Made by a program: the position numbers and the translations under genes. A stretch of DNA of 64,000 nucleotides from Parelaphostrongylus tenuis (lineage: Eukaryota > Nematoda > Chromadorea > Rhabditida > Metastrongylidae), in NCBI GenBank assembly GCA_019055375.1, contig JAHQIW010007136.1, positions 186,001 to 250,000 on the forward strand, written 5' to 3'. The first letter of the stretch is position 1. Every line of letters starts with the position of its first letter. The notes beneath the pieces are model-generated. The model made no database searches. It worked only from the letters and a program-made list of their open reading frames with translations, and was not told the origin of the DNA. Below, in pieces: positions 1-12,047 of this stretch.

Positions 1-94
1 CAGGAGAAAGGCCACTCATTCGATAGAAAGACCAACTTTCAGTGAAAACACAGCATATGAAAAAATGATAGTTTACGAATATCTCACACTTTTC

Positions 95-2766
95 CTATTC
101 GAAGCTTGCAAAAGACTGCAGTATCTCCTCAGAAATCGATGGCTGACGTTCGTGAATTCCGCCTTCCGTACGGCTGCTTTTGCCGGATTTAGCACTTAGC
201 GTTTTTTCTCTTTCTTTACAACCTTTCGAGTTCGAAATGTGACAAAACGGCTTTGAGGAAGGCGAAGTTGCTGTGACGTTAGCCATCGATTTTGAGAAAG
301 ATAAAGCAACCTGGCGGAAGCTTTGAGTAACAAAGATAGTTCGTGAGATTTTTTCCTTTTTCAGCTGACTAAAACACTTAAGGCGTCTTTCATATAAGTA
401 CAGGGTTTCTTCAGCTCCCCAATATTTAGTCTCGCTCGTTGGATTTTCTACAAGAAAATCAACAAGAGATATTTCAAAGAAAAAAACTGCCTTGCCAATG
501 AGATAAAAAATTACATCAAATTAACATCACATGCGCTATATAAACCAAAAGAAAGCAAACTAAACTTTCATTGGCTCTTTCGCGACGGCGCACTCACGTG
601 CTTTCCATCTTTGATCCCCAGCGTGGCAACGGTCTGCTCCATCTCCTCGGCATCTCTAACCCCAGCGTATGGACACCAATAATATCATTGTTATTACTTT
701 CCTATGTTGCGTTATACGTAATTATATCAGGCTGTCACAAGAACGGAAATGACAACAACATAATTGAGATAATACAATATTACATTTAATGCGCTCCTTC
801 GCCGGTGTTAGAGATGGAGAGCAGGTGGATCTATGGTCCCAAAAGGGTTAAATTCAAAATAGGGCACAACTTGCACTTCTCAGATCTACCGCTATGCCCG
901 GCACGCCTTTATAAAAACAATCCTATGAATTATAACATAGCTTCTCGCTACTGTGTTAAGACTGATTCTCTAGTTTACATTTCCAAATTTGAAAAAGACA
1001 ATTGAAAGTATATTTTGATTTCCTAAATTAGTAATTAAAGAATTAATTGGAGTGTAAAGTTTCTGATAATCAAATACTCCATAGCTCCATCCTTCTAGTG
1101 ACAAACTTTCTTTGTAACACCTCTTCAAAAGACAAAATATATCCAGAATGTTGAGTGATATGCAGGACTTTGAATCAGGGATGAGAGGCCAAACCTCCGT
1201 CTTAATCTGCCTGGAGGTGTGTGCTGATCACTGCGCTATTGCGTCCCTGTTTCGTTATCACTTCTTTCGTGACAAAGATTTTGCATATCACTCAACATTT
1301 TAGGAAACATCCTCTTAATCATATACACAAGTAAAGGAGGAAACTCTCGGCGTTAATCAATCCCTCAGAAATTCACCATGCATTCTTCAATTTTTAACCT
1401 CGTTTGAGGTGACTGGATGCATATCTGGGTTTTACAATGACTCGCGGTGGCCTCCCGCTGTATCGCCTAATTTGAGTCCGTCTGAGGACATATTAGGATA
1501 GGTTAAGAAGGCTGGAGATAAAAAAGTGAATTACAAAAACCAGCGAGAAAAATGATTATCATGAAATTAATCTCCTAAAACTAAATTTGGTTTTACAATT
1601 TCCGTCTGCTTCAGATTACTGCTCCTAAGTGAAGACAAAAGGAAAAGGAGATGATCACCTCTTCTGACTCAGGCTCATGAAGGTGCCAAATTCGAAAGCT
1701 CTCCCTGAGATTGCTGAGATCATCTTCTTCGGGTGATTCTTCTCCACCGACGGATAACTTCTGTAATTTAAAACATGATAATCACTTTGACTGGGATCAT
1801 GTAGTGAAGGATAACAGTTATATTGGTCAATATCTTACACATTTTCAAGTAGAAAGCTTAAGAAGAAAAAAAAAAACAAATTAGATCACTAAATTACGAT
1901 TAATAGGATACCGTTGTAATATGTTCTAGCCTACGGCCATAAAAATTCTTACAAAGAAAAACAACCAAAAACTGTTCCACTTAAAAATTTATCTGAGGAA
2001 TGGATGAGTATTACATGGATGTTTTAGTGCCTTATTCCCATAAATTTCAACATTTTTTTTAGAGATTTGAGCTTATTCACCCGTAACTGTTAATTGACCC
2101 AATGTTGATTCAGGCCTTTGAAAGAGGTGTAGAAACCTTCTTGATACACAACTCCACACGCCTTTTCGCTGGACACAATTTTTTTTACTACAGTTTTAAT
2201 AGTTATTCGAAATATTCAATAACGATGATTCTGAAACCAGTCTAGTTTTTGGGAAGCATTCATGGAGCACTGTAAAATCGAAAAATAGATCACATTAAAC
2301 ACTCAAGTTCTATAGGCATCGAAAACGTGGGTAGGTATATAGAACTACGGAAGAAACCCTAGAATTTTTTTTTTCTCAAAACAACAAAAAACCCTATCAA
2401 ATAACGAACATAGCGCGCATGGTAATCAACTGCGGTTTTCAAGAATTCGGCAACTCAGAGAAGTGATCAAAAAGTAGCGACTAACCAGTTGATTAGCGGA
2501 AATTCTTTGGCAAGGCTGTAATCCTTCTTCACTAGGAGATTCAGTAGACACAGCTTTACTAGTTGAAGATGACCTAACATTTAAACACGATTCTTCCTGG
2601 CTAACGCCGCCAGCTATTTGCAGCTAAAAACAATTGATTATCAAAAAACCCAAGTAGCAAAAAATTTAATTCAATAAAAGTCTCAACGATAGACACAAAT
2701 AGAAGTACAAAATCTTGAAAATCAACTCACTTCGCTTGCTGGGATGTTAAAAACCCCCATGTCCAT
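95..2766 (-). CDS. Four-exon gene, acidic Ser/Glu-rich protein of unknown function
   Basis: Predicted exons are 2731-2766, 2486-2623, 1659-1760 and 95-310. Each is a multiple of three, all junctions are phase 0 with GT/AG borders (GAA|gtgagt, tttttag|CTG, CTG|gttagt, tacag|AAG, GAG|gtgatc, gccag|GTT), and the chain gives about 163 residues ending in TAG. The start is the ATG at 2766, because the frame is closed just upstream; an acceptor (cttttag) ends at 2804, possibly a trans-splice site. The product has no signal peptide or membrane segment. It is rich in Ser and Glu (residues 13-92, including SPEEDD) with a basic Lys/Ser-rich stretch in the last exon, suggesting an intracellular, perhaps regulatory, protein. 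I do not recognise the family. The last exon is the least certain: part of it resembles repeat-like sequence near 5.1 kb. It could also be an alternative 3' part of the neighbouring zinc-finger locus. Confidence 0.5.
1140..1500 (-). repeat. Partial SINE copies
   Basis: The segment 1150-1300 is bracketed by inverted TTGAGTGATATGCA motifs, as in the repeat at 5209-5432. Next to it, 1345-1480 matches the tail of the tRNA-headed SINE (GATCAATCCCTCAGAAAT-like end, then the TGACTCGCGGTGG segment). Both lie in the last intron of the 95-2766 gene. Confidence 0.55.
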
Positions 2767-2803
2767 CACATATAATCAGACCACTGAAGGAGGAAACCCG
2801 TGT

Positions 2804-2805
2804 CT
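2804..2805 (-). promoter_or_regulatory. Possible spliced-leader acceptor upstream of the 2766 start
   Basis: On the minus strand a cttttag acceptor is followed by 37 nt of stop-containing leader and then the ATG at 2766. No in-frame ATG lies between. In nematodes such an acceptor before the first coding exon is commonly a trans-splice site; a cis-spliced 5' UTR exon is equally possible. Confidence 0.3.
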
Positions 2806-4400
2806 AAAAGTAGATGTTAGAACTATCTGCTATAAAGAAAAACACAGAAAAAATTAACAAAAAAAAGCGTTTGGAAGCAGAAAGATAGACTCACAATCAC
2901 CCGTGTCAACTAACTGGTCGTCCACCACCTTCACTCGAGTTTTACATTCAATTAAAATCTCAATTATAATTCTAAATATATGGGAACAATGAACAAAACT
3001 TCATAAACTGAACACGACAATGGAGTTGAGCGGCTCGGCTACCATAAATTGCATATATTCCAAAAGAAAAAGCAAGAATATTTACTTAAAAATCGACACA
3101 GTCTATCTGGATCACATATAGGTGAAAGGAAATCACAACCTTGAAATATGAGAGTACTCAACCATCACAACTGCAATTTATACCTTATTTATCTTGGAAA
3201 ACCCACACCGAAACATAACCCGGGATGTAATCCTAAACATAAAAGACATCCTAAAACTTTTGAGTGATGTGCAAAACATTCGACTCCAAGCAGAGTTGAA
3301 CTGGGCATCACGCATAGCAAGGGTGCGCGCTACCACTTACACCACGTAGCCAACCGCTTTGGTACCACTCAAATGGGTTTGATGTCGATATTGTTTGAAA
3401 ATCCGAGAACGTTAGATTGGTTGCTAAAAGCTTTGATAGTAACATCGAAGAAAGAGTGGCAGCAGTGCGGTGGACTCAGTGGCGTAGGGATGGCACGTGC
3501 CCTTGGCAAGAGTGAAACCCAAATTCAACTTCCACCTGGGATCGAATGTCTTCCAAGTCATTCAGCAGTCTGAGATATGTAGTTGTAACAGAATAATATA
3601 ACTAAAAAAACAGCATAACAAAGAATTCACAAGAAAAACAGTGCCATACACAAAAATGTCTTGAAAAGGATTCGCACTGGAATGTGAAAACGGAAAATGT
3701 CAGTTCATATCCAAAGTTCCTCCATCTCGACATTTCGAATATCTAGTGAAAATCCTGTATCCTCAAAAAGGGATCCCTATTCAACGACTCATTCTGGGAT
3801 AGAACTAAATCAACTTTATCTCATAATCCCATCTACGATTAAGCTTGTACTGAGTGGTTTCAGCCCTTAAAAAGTTGTTTCTGACTAAATCACAAATGAA
3901 ACAAAATCTACACCGAGAAGACCGAGCAAACTGGAGTGCGATAAGAAAATCTTTCAAAGCAAGAGAAAGCATAATTTGCCAAGAACAATCCGGATATCGC
4001 AATGATTCAATCCAATACTGGGTTCAACATACCAAAAAAAAACATTAATTTCGGGTACCGCGCTGATTTTTTGTCTACGAAGCAGCGCGGTCGACCACTG
4101 AGGGGGGGGGGGGGGGAGCGCACAAATGACAATGTTGTAGTTTCCTCATAAATTAGGTTTTTATAACCATTAAAAGGAGTTTCGTGGTCAGTAAAGAATA
4201 AAACAAGATACGAGAGAGAAAACTAAGAGAGTTCAGTAAGGTTATACGTCTTAGGATCAACGCTAGTGCTTTCTGAAGGACAGTAAAACAATCCTTTTTC
4301 AGAAGCGTTTGAGCATCTTGTTGAAAAAGTTCCTACGTATGCTTACAAATTGTATGCTGCTAATATAAATGTGCACATGTACATATGCATATATATGCCA

Positions 4401-4445
<45 letters not shown>

Positions 4446-4788
4446 TTAAATATATATGTACATATATATGCATATATATAGGAACATATAAATATATATA
4501 TCCACACATGTGTATATATATGCACATGCACACACATATATGTACACACACATGTGAATTATTTGTAGGGTATTGCCAAATAAATGGAATATGACAGCAA
4601 TAACAAAATAAGTTTCAGATTTGTAGGGGGGGGGGGGCACCCATTACAACCAATCTCAGTGGGCCGAGACGCGACGCGGCAATCAGTGGCACATACACGA
4701 CTCACACGGTACCCAAAGGGTCATAAACACGCCATCTATACCTTGCAACGGTAATATCAAAAAGAAAATTCCATTGAACAACATACAA
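2806..4788. other. Intergenic stretch with repeats
   Basis: I see no supported exon. The stretch holds a SINE-like piece (about 3260-3575, starting TTTGAGTGATGTGCAAAAC), a 15-base G run (4102-4116), a long AT microsatellite (4380-4560) and a 12-base G run (4626-4637). Short ORFs here are low-complexity or shadow frames. Confidence 0.6.
4385..4556. repeat. TA/CATATA microsatellite
   Basis: A run of (TA)n passes into ATGTACATATATATGCA-type imperfect repeats with partial dyad symmetry. The ORFs of alternating Tyr and Ile in several frames are artefacts of this repeat. Confidence 0.9.
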
Positions 4789-7700
4789 CTAGTCCAATTC
4801 AATATCCATTTGCCCATCGGGAAGAAGAGGTACTTCACTGAGGGGAACCTGAAGAACTTATCTAACATTCCCTACTCACAGAGTGAAAGACCGATAAACA
4901 ATTAAGTCTCAGATATAGAAGTAGAAATGAAAAATATCTCATGAACTGTTCTCCTATAACTTATTACACGACTTGTGGATTACCTAAAGTATTGATGTTT
5001 CCTGGACCACTTATAGTAAAAGTTTCCAATAACACTTAGAGAATTTCTTATCTCACACGAAGAGTTATAGGAAAAAAAATATGTTCGAGCTCCGAAAAAA
5101 GGCGAAGTCGCCGTAACATCAGCTATCGATTTTGAAGTATATATACAAACACAGTGCAAGATTTTGATGAAAGGACACCTCGTGGGAGAAAAATACTCAA
5201 TATATATCCGTTGATGTGGAGTGATGTGCAAAACCTTCGCGTAGAGCGGGACGCTCTACATCAGGTCGTTGACGGCTGGCGTCTGACAGATAGATGCACT
5301 GTAATGTAGAAAGAGCGATGTGCACAATGGGCGTCAGTAGTGTAACGGATAGAGCACGCATTCCCACAAAGAGTGAGGTTCTAGTCCCGCCTGACGCGAA
5401 AGTTTTGCACATCACTGTACATCAACGGGTATATAGTTGTAACATCTACCACCGCTAGAAGCGGGTCTTTGATACTTAGAAATATTAACAGCGAAGGAGT
5501 AAAATAATCCTAGAATCACATCGGTTTGGAAATTTTCAACAATAACAAAATCGAAACAAAATCTACCTCCTAGAACTGTGATATGTCCGATGAATACTAC
5601 AGGTCATATACTATCCTATAACAGGAATAATCATTAGAAATTTCCACACACACCTCTATTTCTCCTTCAATCCAATCAGTATCAGGCGTATACAGTTCTC
5701 GAATTGTATCCTCCATCCTTAAGGGTTCAGCTGAGTATTCGGGTTCCTAAATTCACATCTCTACGATCGGTGAAACCCCACTTTTTAAAAAAATTAACTC
5801 CTGAAACTTTCAGAACAAAGAAAGTAAACGAAAGATTTATCACACATTTTCAGAAACCTACATCAAAAGCTGCAAATAATTTTTAGCCATAAGGACCCAT
5901 TGTGTGCAAAGAAAAAAAGTTAAAGGGAAAAGCACGGAAGAAAACAGAAGCTTGAAAAAATTGTCAGATATACGACTATCTATCTAAGAATGGTGACTGA
6001 TACGTAAAACCTTCAAACCCAAGTGGGAGCTGAACCCGTGTCTCACCGCTTCCATAGGCGAATGCTACCACTAACACCAGCGAGACCGTAGTTTCGCTAC
6101 TACTCTTCAATATAATGCGCCGACTTTCGAACAAAGAATGCAGGCAGAGAAGTGGCCACGGTGGCGTAGTGGTAGCACGGGCCTCTGGTAAGGGTGAAAC
6201 TTAGATTCAGCCTCGCCCGGGTTCAAAAGTATTGCATATCACTCAGAATTCTTGGACATAAGATTATACCATCATGAAAGTGCTATAAGAGCAGTAACTA
6301 AAATAAAAGTGAAAGCAGAATGAAAGATTCTGTATACGCTGATTTATTCTCTGTTCTGGTATGACTCAAAAAACCAGGAGAACAATTACACGTTGGGCGA
6401 GAGTGATCGCGGCTTGTGCAAAGATGGAATTGTGTTTGATATTAGAATACATCGAAATGACCGAAAACACTGCAAAACCAGAATGTGAAATCGCAGTTAC
6501 TTAGCGCCCACTTATGATGAAGAGCTTGAAAGCAGAGAAAATGGTTACACCTGAGAACAATAGATAAAGAAACAAATTCACCTACTTTATCCATAATATA
6601 ACCTATAGATCCATAGATGAGATAACGAGAACTCACTTCGTAAACAAAGTGCCGTTGATTTAGTAACCGAGAAATTCGGCCCAAGCTTCATAGGCTCCTT
6701 CATAAAATCTTCACTGGGCGCTTCAGCACACAAATGTGGAGGAGAATCTCCAGAGTCCACTACTTTTATGGGCAACACGGGAGCACCTGCTATGGTCGTA
6801 ACTGGATTGTACGACCGTCTCCTGACGAACTGAACTCGACACGTCGATCCATTCATTCGATCACCATATCCTGCAAGACAAAATTACCTGTAGAACCTTT
6901 TTCCATGTTAAAAGTCTTTCTATACTCAAAGACAAGATTTTCAATAGATAGTATAGCATGTAAACCTTGGAGAACGGCCGCTAACTGTTAGCTTACCATA
7001 TTCGTCGTCCACCAAAAATCTATTCAGCTCCTCGTCAGGAAGAGAAAATGGGATACGATCCGACTGGCCAACATAGCTGAAAGATCAATGTGGACATGAA
7101 AGTAAGGAAAAACAAACAAGATTGATCCGAGCAGCTCTAACTCCATAGAACCCCAAAAAAAGGACAGCTCTTATTTCTGATGAAAATCAGAAACACAATT
7201 AATATTCCTCACTTATACCCTTTCCTAACGAAGGACCAAACTTTCCAAACGAATGAGACAAAGACGATCAAAGGTCAGACACTACCTCATCTAGATTATT
7301 GACTGAACGAATTTTCGGGTTCAAAAAAAATTGGCAAATACAAGCCAGTAAAAAGTCAAATCTCTAGGATCACTAGAGATGAGTTATCTAAATCAATCTA
7401 CAAAAAGAAGTGAAAACCCGTATTGCTCGCATCCTACATTCATAATATTCTTCCGAGGAATGGAAGAGAAACTATAGTAAGCTCAGAGTTCCAAATGACC
7501 TTCGTTTTTTCATAGACGGAAATCGAGAACAACACAGGACTAAACTCCACAACATAACTCCCGTAGTGTACACAAACATTACCTCTCTAATCTTTTATAT
7601 CTTCTAGTGACGCAATCTTAGATTATAAAACTCCTGGCACTGGCAAAATAGAAACTCACCAGTCGTAACTGTTGTGTTTAGCCAAATGTTCGCGAAAATG

Positions 7701-10588
7701 TCGAAAACATTTAGAGTGAAAATTGCATTGTGTGTATGGACAGCCAAATGTGGCCGATCTTCCGAAATGCCGAGACCTGAACTAATTTCCTGAAAATTCG
7801 AGAAAAAAATCTACAGCATAGCCACACATACTGATCAATCAATCACTAAATCCTCTCCCTCTTTGAATCAAAAATCACTTGAAATCTCTGTTAGATGGCG
7901 GATGTGGTTAGTCATGCGGTACACGAAGAGGCAAGGCGACGAGCAAGGTGCTGATTCAATTCTATCCCCCTCTCCCCAACACTTCTTTACTTATTAAACG
8001 AACTTCTTAGGGAAGGAATTGCAAGGCAAGTCGTCTTGACCAGCATTTTTATCGCATCCATGAAGATGATGGGATTCCCAAGCAGCAGTGAAGTGACACG
8101 TGAAATTCCTAAACACCTAAGTGGGGGATCAGCGCAAGGAAGTGAGTAGAATGCAAGGAGTGCTAAGACACACAATAAATTGTGATGCCAAGTCACGTAA
8201 GATTAAAAAAAGAATACTCTTTAAACAACAACAACAACCCACTGTACATGCTGCTGATAACTGGCCGGCTCCATATATGATTCGTAGCAGTATGGGCATT
8301 TGTATCCCCAGTCCCGCCTTGCCGTATGACTACGTAACTTATGCCGTCGTAACGTCATTTGGCTCGCTGAAAACAACATATTTGAATATAAGTATAATAA
8401 TACTCCCTAGATCATATCACAATGCGTCTGTGGCGCAGTGGTTAGAAGCGTTCCACAGCACACGTGGTCAATGGCTCGATGCCGGGCCCAAGGCTACGAA
8501 GTCTTCTATCCTTCCGGATTCAGCGAACTGGTACCACACTTGTTTGGGATGACAGCAGCACTAACTTGATACAACGGTACATCATCGCGAGTCATTGTAA
8601 ATGCCACATATACATTCAGTCATCTCAAACAATACTCAAGGACGTCAAATGATGTGATACGTCTGCTGAGGGTTTACCAGTACAGGGACCTTTATCCCTA
8701 TTTGGCTTTATGTTGATGAGTTGACTACGGTCGAAGAGAGATCATACAGCCGTCCTACCTCAGTGTAATTGTTGAGTTAAACTTTGAACAGCAACGCTAT
8801 CGATCAAATTACTGAAGTGAAACGCTAGATAAGGGCAACGCCACTACAAAAAAAGGGAAATGGAAATCAACTAAACCACATGAAAAAGTCGAAAAAAATT
8901 AACTACACTTCGAAATAAGGAAAGAGGTAGGAAAATGTCCACTTAAAATCGATTCACTTCCTTAACCTTTAAAACTACGGCGTGCAGAGAAAACTACACA
9001 GGTGTGTCCACGTATGCGGACCGCTTACGAAGAATGGCACCATCTCCAATAAAAAACTAGGCATTTATCTGGAAGATTCGAATTATAAAAAGACTTATTC
9101 TTCAGTGACAAAACTCTGGTGACGATAAATATTATTGCACGATATCATTGGAGCCTACGCAGCCAGCCGCTCTTCATAGTCGTCCAAACCGCTCATCGAC
9201 CGAAGATAGCCGCCGTCGGAAAGGACTAACATTTAAAATATCATTCACAACATCGCGAATAAACGCTTCTGGTTACGTATCTGCCCAAAACATTTAAAAA
9301 AAATCGCCTCCTCACATAGCAACCTATAGACAAAGACAGTGAAAACAATGAAGATTCCAATCCTTTCGATGAGCAGGCCGCTTTTGGCTGGAGGGTGATT
9401 CGGACGGTTACGAAGAGGCTGGTGGCGCGCGAATTAATAACATCGCATGATATTTTATGGCCACTATAATCTTGTCACTGAAGATCAAGCCCTTCGAAAG
9501 TTAGACTACGAAGTACCAGCTCTTCATTGAGGGTTTCGCCAATTTTCGCAACGTCTCCCAAGGGCGCAGACAAGTGTAGGTCGATATCGCCACACGCCGT
9601 AGCAAGAGTTTAAACTTGCCCCTAATGTAGACTTCCATTTCGTTTTTACTGAAAGCTCCAAAACACATAGGAAAATTAGGAAAACTAAGTGGTAGCAGAG
9701 CGGCGGCACGCGCTCTCAGTATGGGTGAAACGCGAGCTCAACCACGGGTTGGAGCCGAGTGTCTTGCATACCACTCTTAGATGGATATTTATATACCGTA
9801 GTAGAAATGGAATTCATTCAAGTAAGCAAACCTGCCGCATAGTCACAGTGATCACATGCGAACGGCCTGGCGTCATTATGAATGTTCATATGTTCATCAT
9901 ATGATCGCTTGGATGACAGACTTTTCCCACAAATCCTAGAAATTCTCATATTAACTGCACTTTAAGTGCTCTTTCACCCCTCCTTTTTACCGTTTAGTCT
10001 TTTTCATGGCAAAATAAGATGTGAAGTCCAACCACACGAATGCTGAGATAGGACCAAAACACAGGACCTAAGGTGACTTCAAACCCGCCATTGACTCCTT
10101 GCAGAGGCCCACGTACTATCCATTACACCATCTGAGACTTTTCACTTGTCTTTTCTATCGGTGCCATCACAATGAGCCATTGATGGGAATGATCTGTACA
10201 GCACAAATAAGCATGAGCTAGTTGAACTCAACCTTAGTCGAAATTACAATCTACCTACCATTTCTCTAAGAAACAAGAGAGCGATTGTTGATAGCCCCGA
10301 TAAAGTCAAAACATGGTCGAAAAGCAGAGCAAAGTCTTTGGATGATGTAGTGGGTGACACGTAAACTCACGGAAAGGGTAAACCCTGGTTTGAAGCCCGT
10401 CTAAGGCCCTAAGTTTTGTTCGCATCTCGGCATTCTTCTAGGCTTATATAACTACATCCTGGTTCAAAAAACAAAACCTAGCAGAAAAACTTCCTCACCC
10501 ACAGTGCCATCGATTTCGCTGGGCCGGTGGCACGAGGCTCACCAACTGCTTTTGATTTCCATTTGGTAGCACTTTCCCTCTTGCAGTC
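4789..10588 (-). CDS. C2H2 zinc-finger protein, multi-exon (5' end not found)
   Basis: Exons in transcript order: 10503-10588, 7660-7776, 6997-7076, 6637-6870, 5654-5730 (or from 5746), 4789-4848. Lengths and phases join cleanly: CT|gtgggt to ttcag|G gives an Ala-Leu-Ser junction, TG|gtgagt to ttcag|C gives Cys, G|gtaagc to gcag|GA gives Gly, GAG|gtgtgt to cttcag|GTT is phase 0. Exon 7660-7776 carries a C2H2 finger: Cys-x4-Cys-x12-His-x3-His, with CPYTQC and HLAKH as its ends. Such fingers usually bind DNA or RNA in the nucleus. Downstream exons are low-complexity, with a Pro/Ser/Asp stretch and an acidic tail ending MDIELD before TAG. The join into the 5.65 kb exon needs an internal acceptor (ctcag at 5731-5732) to keep phase; otherwise a small exon is missing. 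Only one finger is visible. No start codon was identified; it probably lies beyond 10588. Confidence 0.6.
5209..5432. mobile_element. Small element with 34-bp terminal inverted repeats and a tRNA-like core
   Basis: The left arm (GTTGATGTGGAGTGATGTGC onward, running into a CCTTCGCG end) is matched in inverse at 5399-5432 with three or four differences. The interior, 5325-5400, looks like a tRNA: GTAACGGATAGAGCACGC resembles a D-arm/A box and GGTTCTAGTCCCGCC a T-arm/B box. A related right half is at 38515-38645. It combines SINE-like and inverted-repeat features. Confidence 0.65.
5990..6255. repeat. tRNA-related SINE-like repeats, two halves
   Basis: 5990-6080 in one orientation and 6150-6245 (GGCGTAGTGGTAGCACGGGC, then GCCCGGGTTCAAAAGT and TTGCATATCACTC) in the other resemble pieces at 3480-3575 and 9685-9780. 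They lie inside an intron of the zinc-finger gene. Confidence 0.5.
7861..8200. repeat. Degenerate repeat in intron of the zinc-finger gene
   Basis: The stretch with GGATGTGGTTAGTCATGCGG and GGTGCTGATTCAATTC looks like a decayed tRNA-derived repeat. No exon signals with an open frame were found here. Confidence 0.35.
8415..8700 (+). mobile_element. tRNA-derived SINE, family A
   Basis: The tRNA-like head has an A-box-like GTGGCGCAGTGGTTAGAAGC and a B-box-like GGCTCGATGCC. A shared body follows: a tyrosine-rich GGTACCACACTTGT segment, CGCGAGTCATTGTAAATGCC, CATTCAGTCATCTCA, and an end with GGGACCTTTATCC. The same order recurs in at least six other copies in this window in both orientations. Confidence 0.75.
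9685..9780 (+). repeat. tRNA-like SINE fragment, family B
   Basis: GTGGTAGCAGAGCGGC...GGTGAAACGCGAGCTC...GGGTTGGAGCCGAGTGTCTTGCATACCACTC matches the layout of the repeats at 3480 and 6150. Confidence 0.45.
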
Positions 10589-10734
10589 CTATGAAAGGAT
10601 GGACCAGGAAGAAAATGGTGATCCTGAATAAGATGAAAACTGAGGTTTCTAAGCAAAAATCACAACATCAGTGGCCATTTTCAGCCCGGTGTAGCATCCG
10701 AGGAAAAAATCCCTTTGAAGAATGCTCGTCGTCG

Positions 10735-10998
10735 ACCAATTCATGAGGGGACGCCCATCCATTCGACACCATAACCGTCGTCAGAGGTGAATGAATGCGT
10801 AACTGCTGGTCTTTACAATCCGCGCTGGCCTAGCGATGTATCAAGTCAATGTTGCTATCCTCCCAGACAAGTCTGGTATCAGGTCGTAACCCAGGAGGGA
10901 TGGAAGCTTGGTGAGTCCTGATCGCGGCATGGAAAAGGGCCGTTTATTGGTCGACCACGTGGATGTAACAGAGCACCCTCTAACCACTGCCACCACAC
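10735..10998 (-). mobile_element. tRNA-derived SINE, family A
   Basis: Reverse-orientation copy. The tRNA-like head lies at the high-coordinate end (GTTAGAGGGTGCTCTG when read on the minus strand). The body includes the CTCACCAAGC segment and the tail ends near 10735. Confidence 0.7.
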
Positions 10999-11251
10999 AC
11001 TCATTCCGTTTACACTAAGTATTCACAACCAACTGACACGCGATCTGAGGAACGCAAAAAAAAAACTTCCGTCGAAAAGCAACGTAAACATCTACAAGTC
11101 TCTTTCAGAAAAAAAAGTCTTTGTTGCTTTGTTAAGCAAAATCCTCGGCAAAAACCGCCGTATAATAGTATAATATAGGGTCATAAATAAAAGCATAGTA
11201 GCATGACAGTTTCAGGACGATAGTAATCAAAAACATACTATTATTTAATAT

Positions 11252-11566
11252 TAAAAGCGCATGTAGCGCAGTGGTTAGAGGTGCTCTGTGTCGTACACGA
11301 GGTCAATGATTCGATCTGGCGTTCAGGGCTCACCAAGCCATCCATCCCTCCGGAGTCGGTATATTGGTACCACACAAGTCTCAGAGTTGTCTGGGACGAT
11401 GATCAGTACTAACTCGATAGAGCGAGAGGACACCGCGAGTCATTCTAAAGGCCAGATATGCATTCAGTCATCTCATAAAAAGCTAGAAATTAGAGACGAG
11501 TGCACAGCACATCCTTCAAGGACTGATCAACGCCAAGAGCTTTATCCTTTTATTTACTAGCTACCG
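11252..11566 (+). mobile_element. tRNA-derived SINE, family A (best copy)
   Basis: Begins GCGCATGTAGCGCAGTGG (A-box-like), has GGTCAATGATTCGATC (B-box-like), then about 230 bp of body ending GATCAACGCCAAGAGCTTTATCC. This is the least decayed family A copy here. Sequence similarity to its other copies across 300 bp supports it as a dispersed element; no LINE partner is visible. Confidence 0.8.
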
Positions 11567-11584
11567 GTTAAAGGTCATCTAAGC

Positions 11585-11660
11585 TGCGCCTGAAAGTTGA
11601 ATGCGGGTTCAAATCCCGCCCGACGTTTGCAGTTTTGCACACCACTCAACGTTACCGGAT
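11585..11660 (+). repeat. tRNA-like 3' half
   Basis: Contains a perfect T-arm-like hairpin (GCGGGTTCAAATCCCGC) followed by TTTTGCACACCACTCAACG, the same right end as the 5209-5432 element. I see no matching D-arm or acceptor stem, so this is not a functional tRNA gene. Confidence 0.5.
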
Positions 11661-12047
11661 GTATTAGTATACTTTATTTGCTTATTTGATATGTTTACTA
11701 CTTTTCAGAATTACCCCAGAGTCCAAGAAAAAACCATACCGAATCCATCTTTTAGGGTAAACTGGGTCATGGCATTCCAGTTGCGTCTGAAAATGGCTTC
11801 TATCGCTGTTGGACGCAGCACGCTGTTCATTAGATTCCACTGTCACAACGCAATGCGTTAAACGGTTAGAGACGCAAGGGCCGTGGGTTCACGGTCCCGT
11901 GAGAGTTAAGTAGATATGGGGAGAGAAGAGGAAAAATTACTGTTATAACATCACTACTACAAATGTGTTGATAGATATAAGATTTTTAATTAAAAACTAA
12001 CTTTTCTTGAATTTGGCCATTACAATCGACTACATGTTCTTTAATGA

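Noticed and set aside
4343..4640. Tyr/Ile/Cys/His ORFs on both strands
   Set aside because: They arise from the TA/CATATA microsatellite.
8121..8552. 143-codon plus-strand ORF
   Set aside because: It runs across a degenerate repeat and into the tRNA head of a SINE; no domain or splice context.
11605..11635. Candidate tRNA gene because of a perfect T-arm
   Set aside because: No acceptor stem, D-arm or anticodon arm pairs upstream; it is a SINE fragment.
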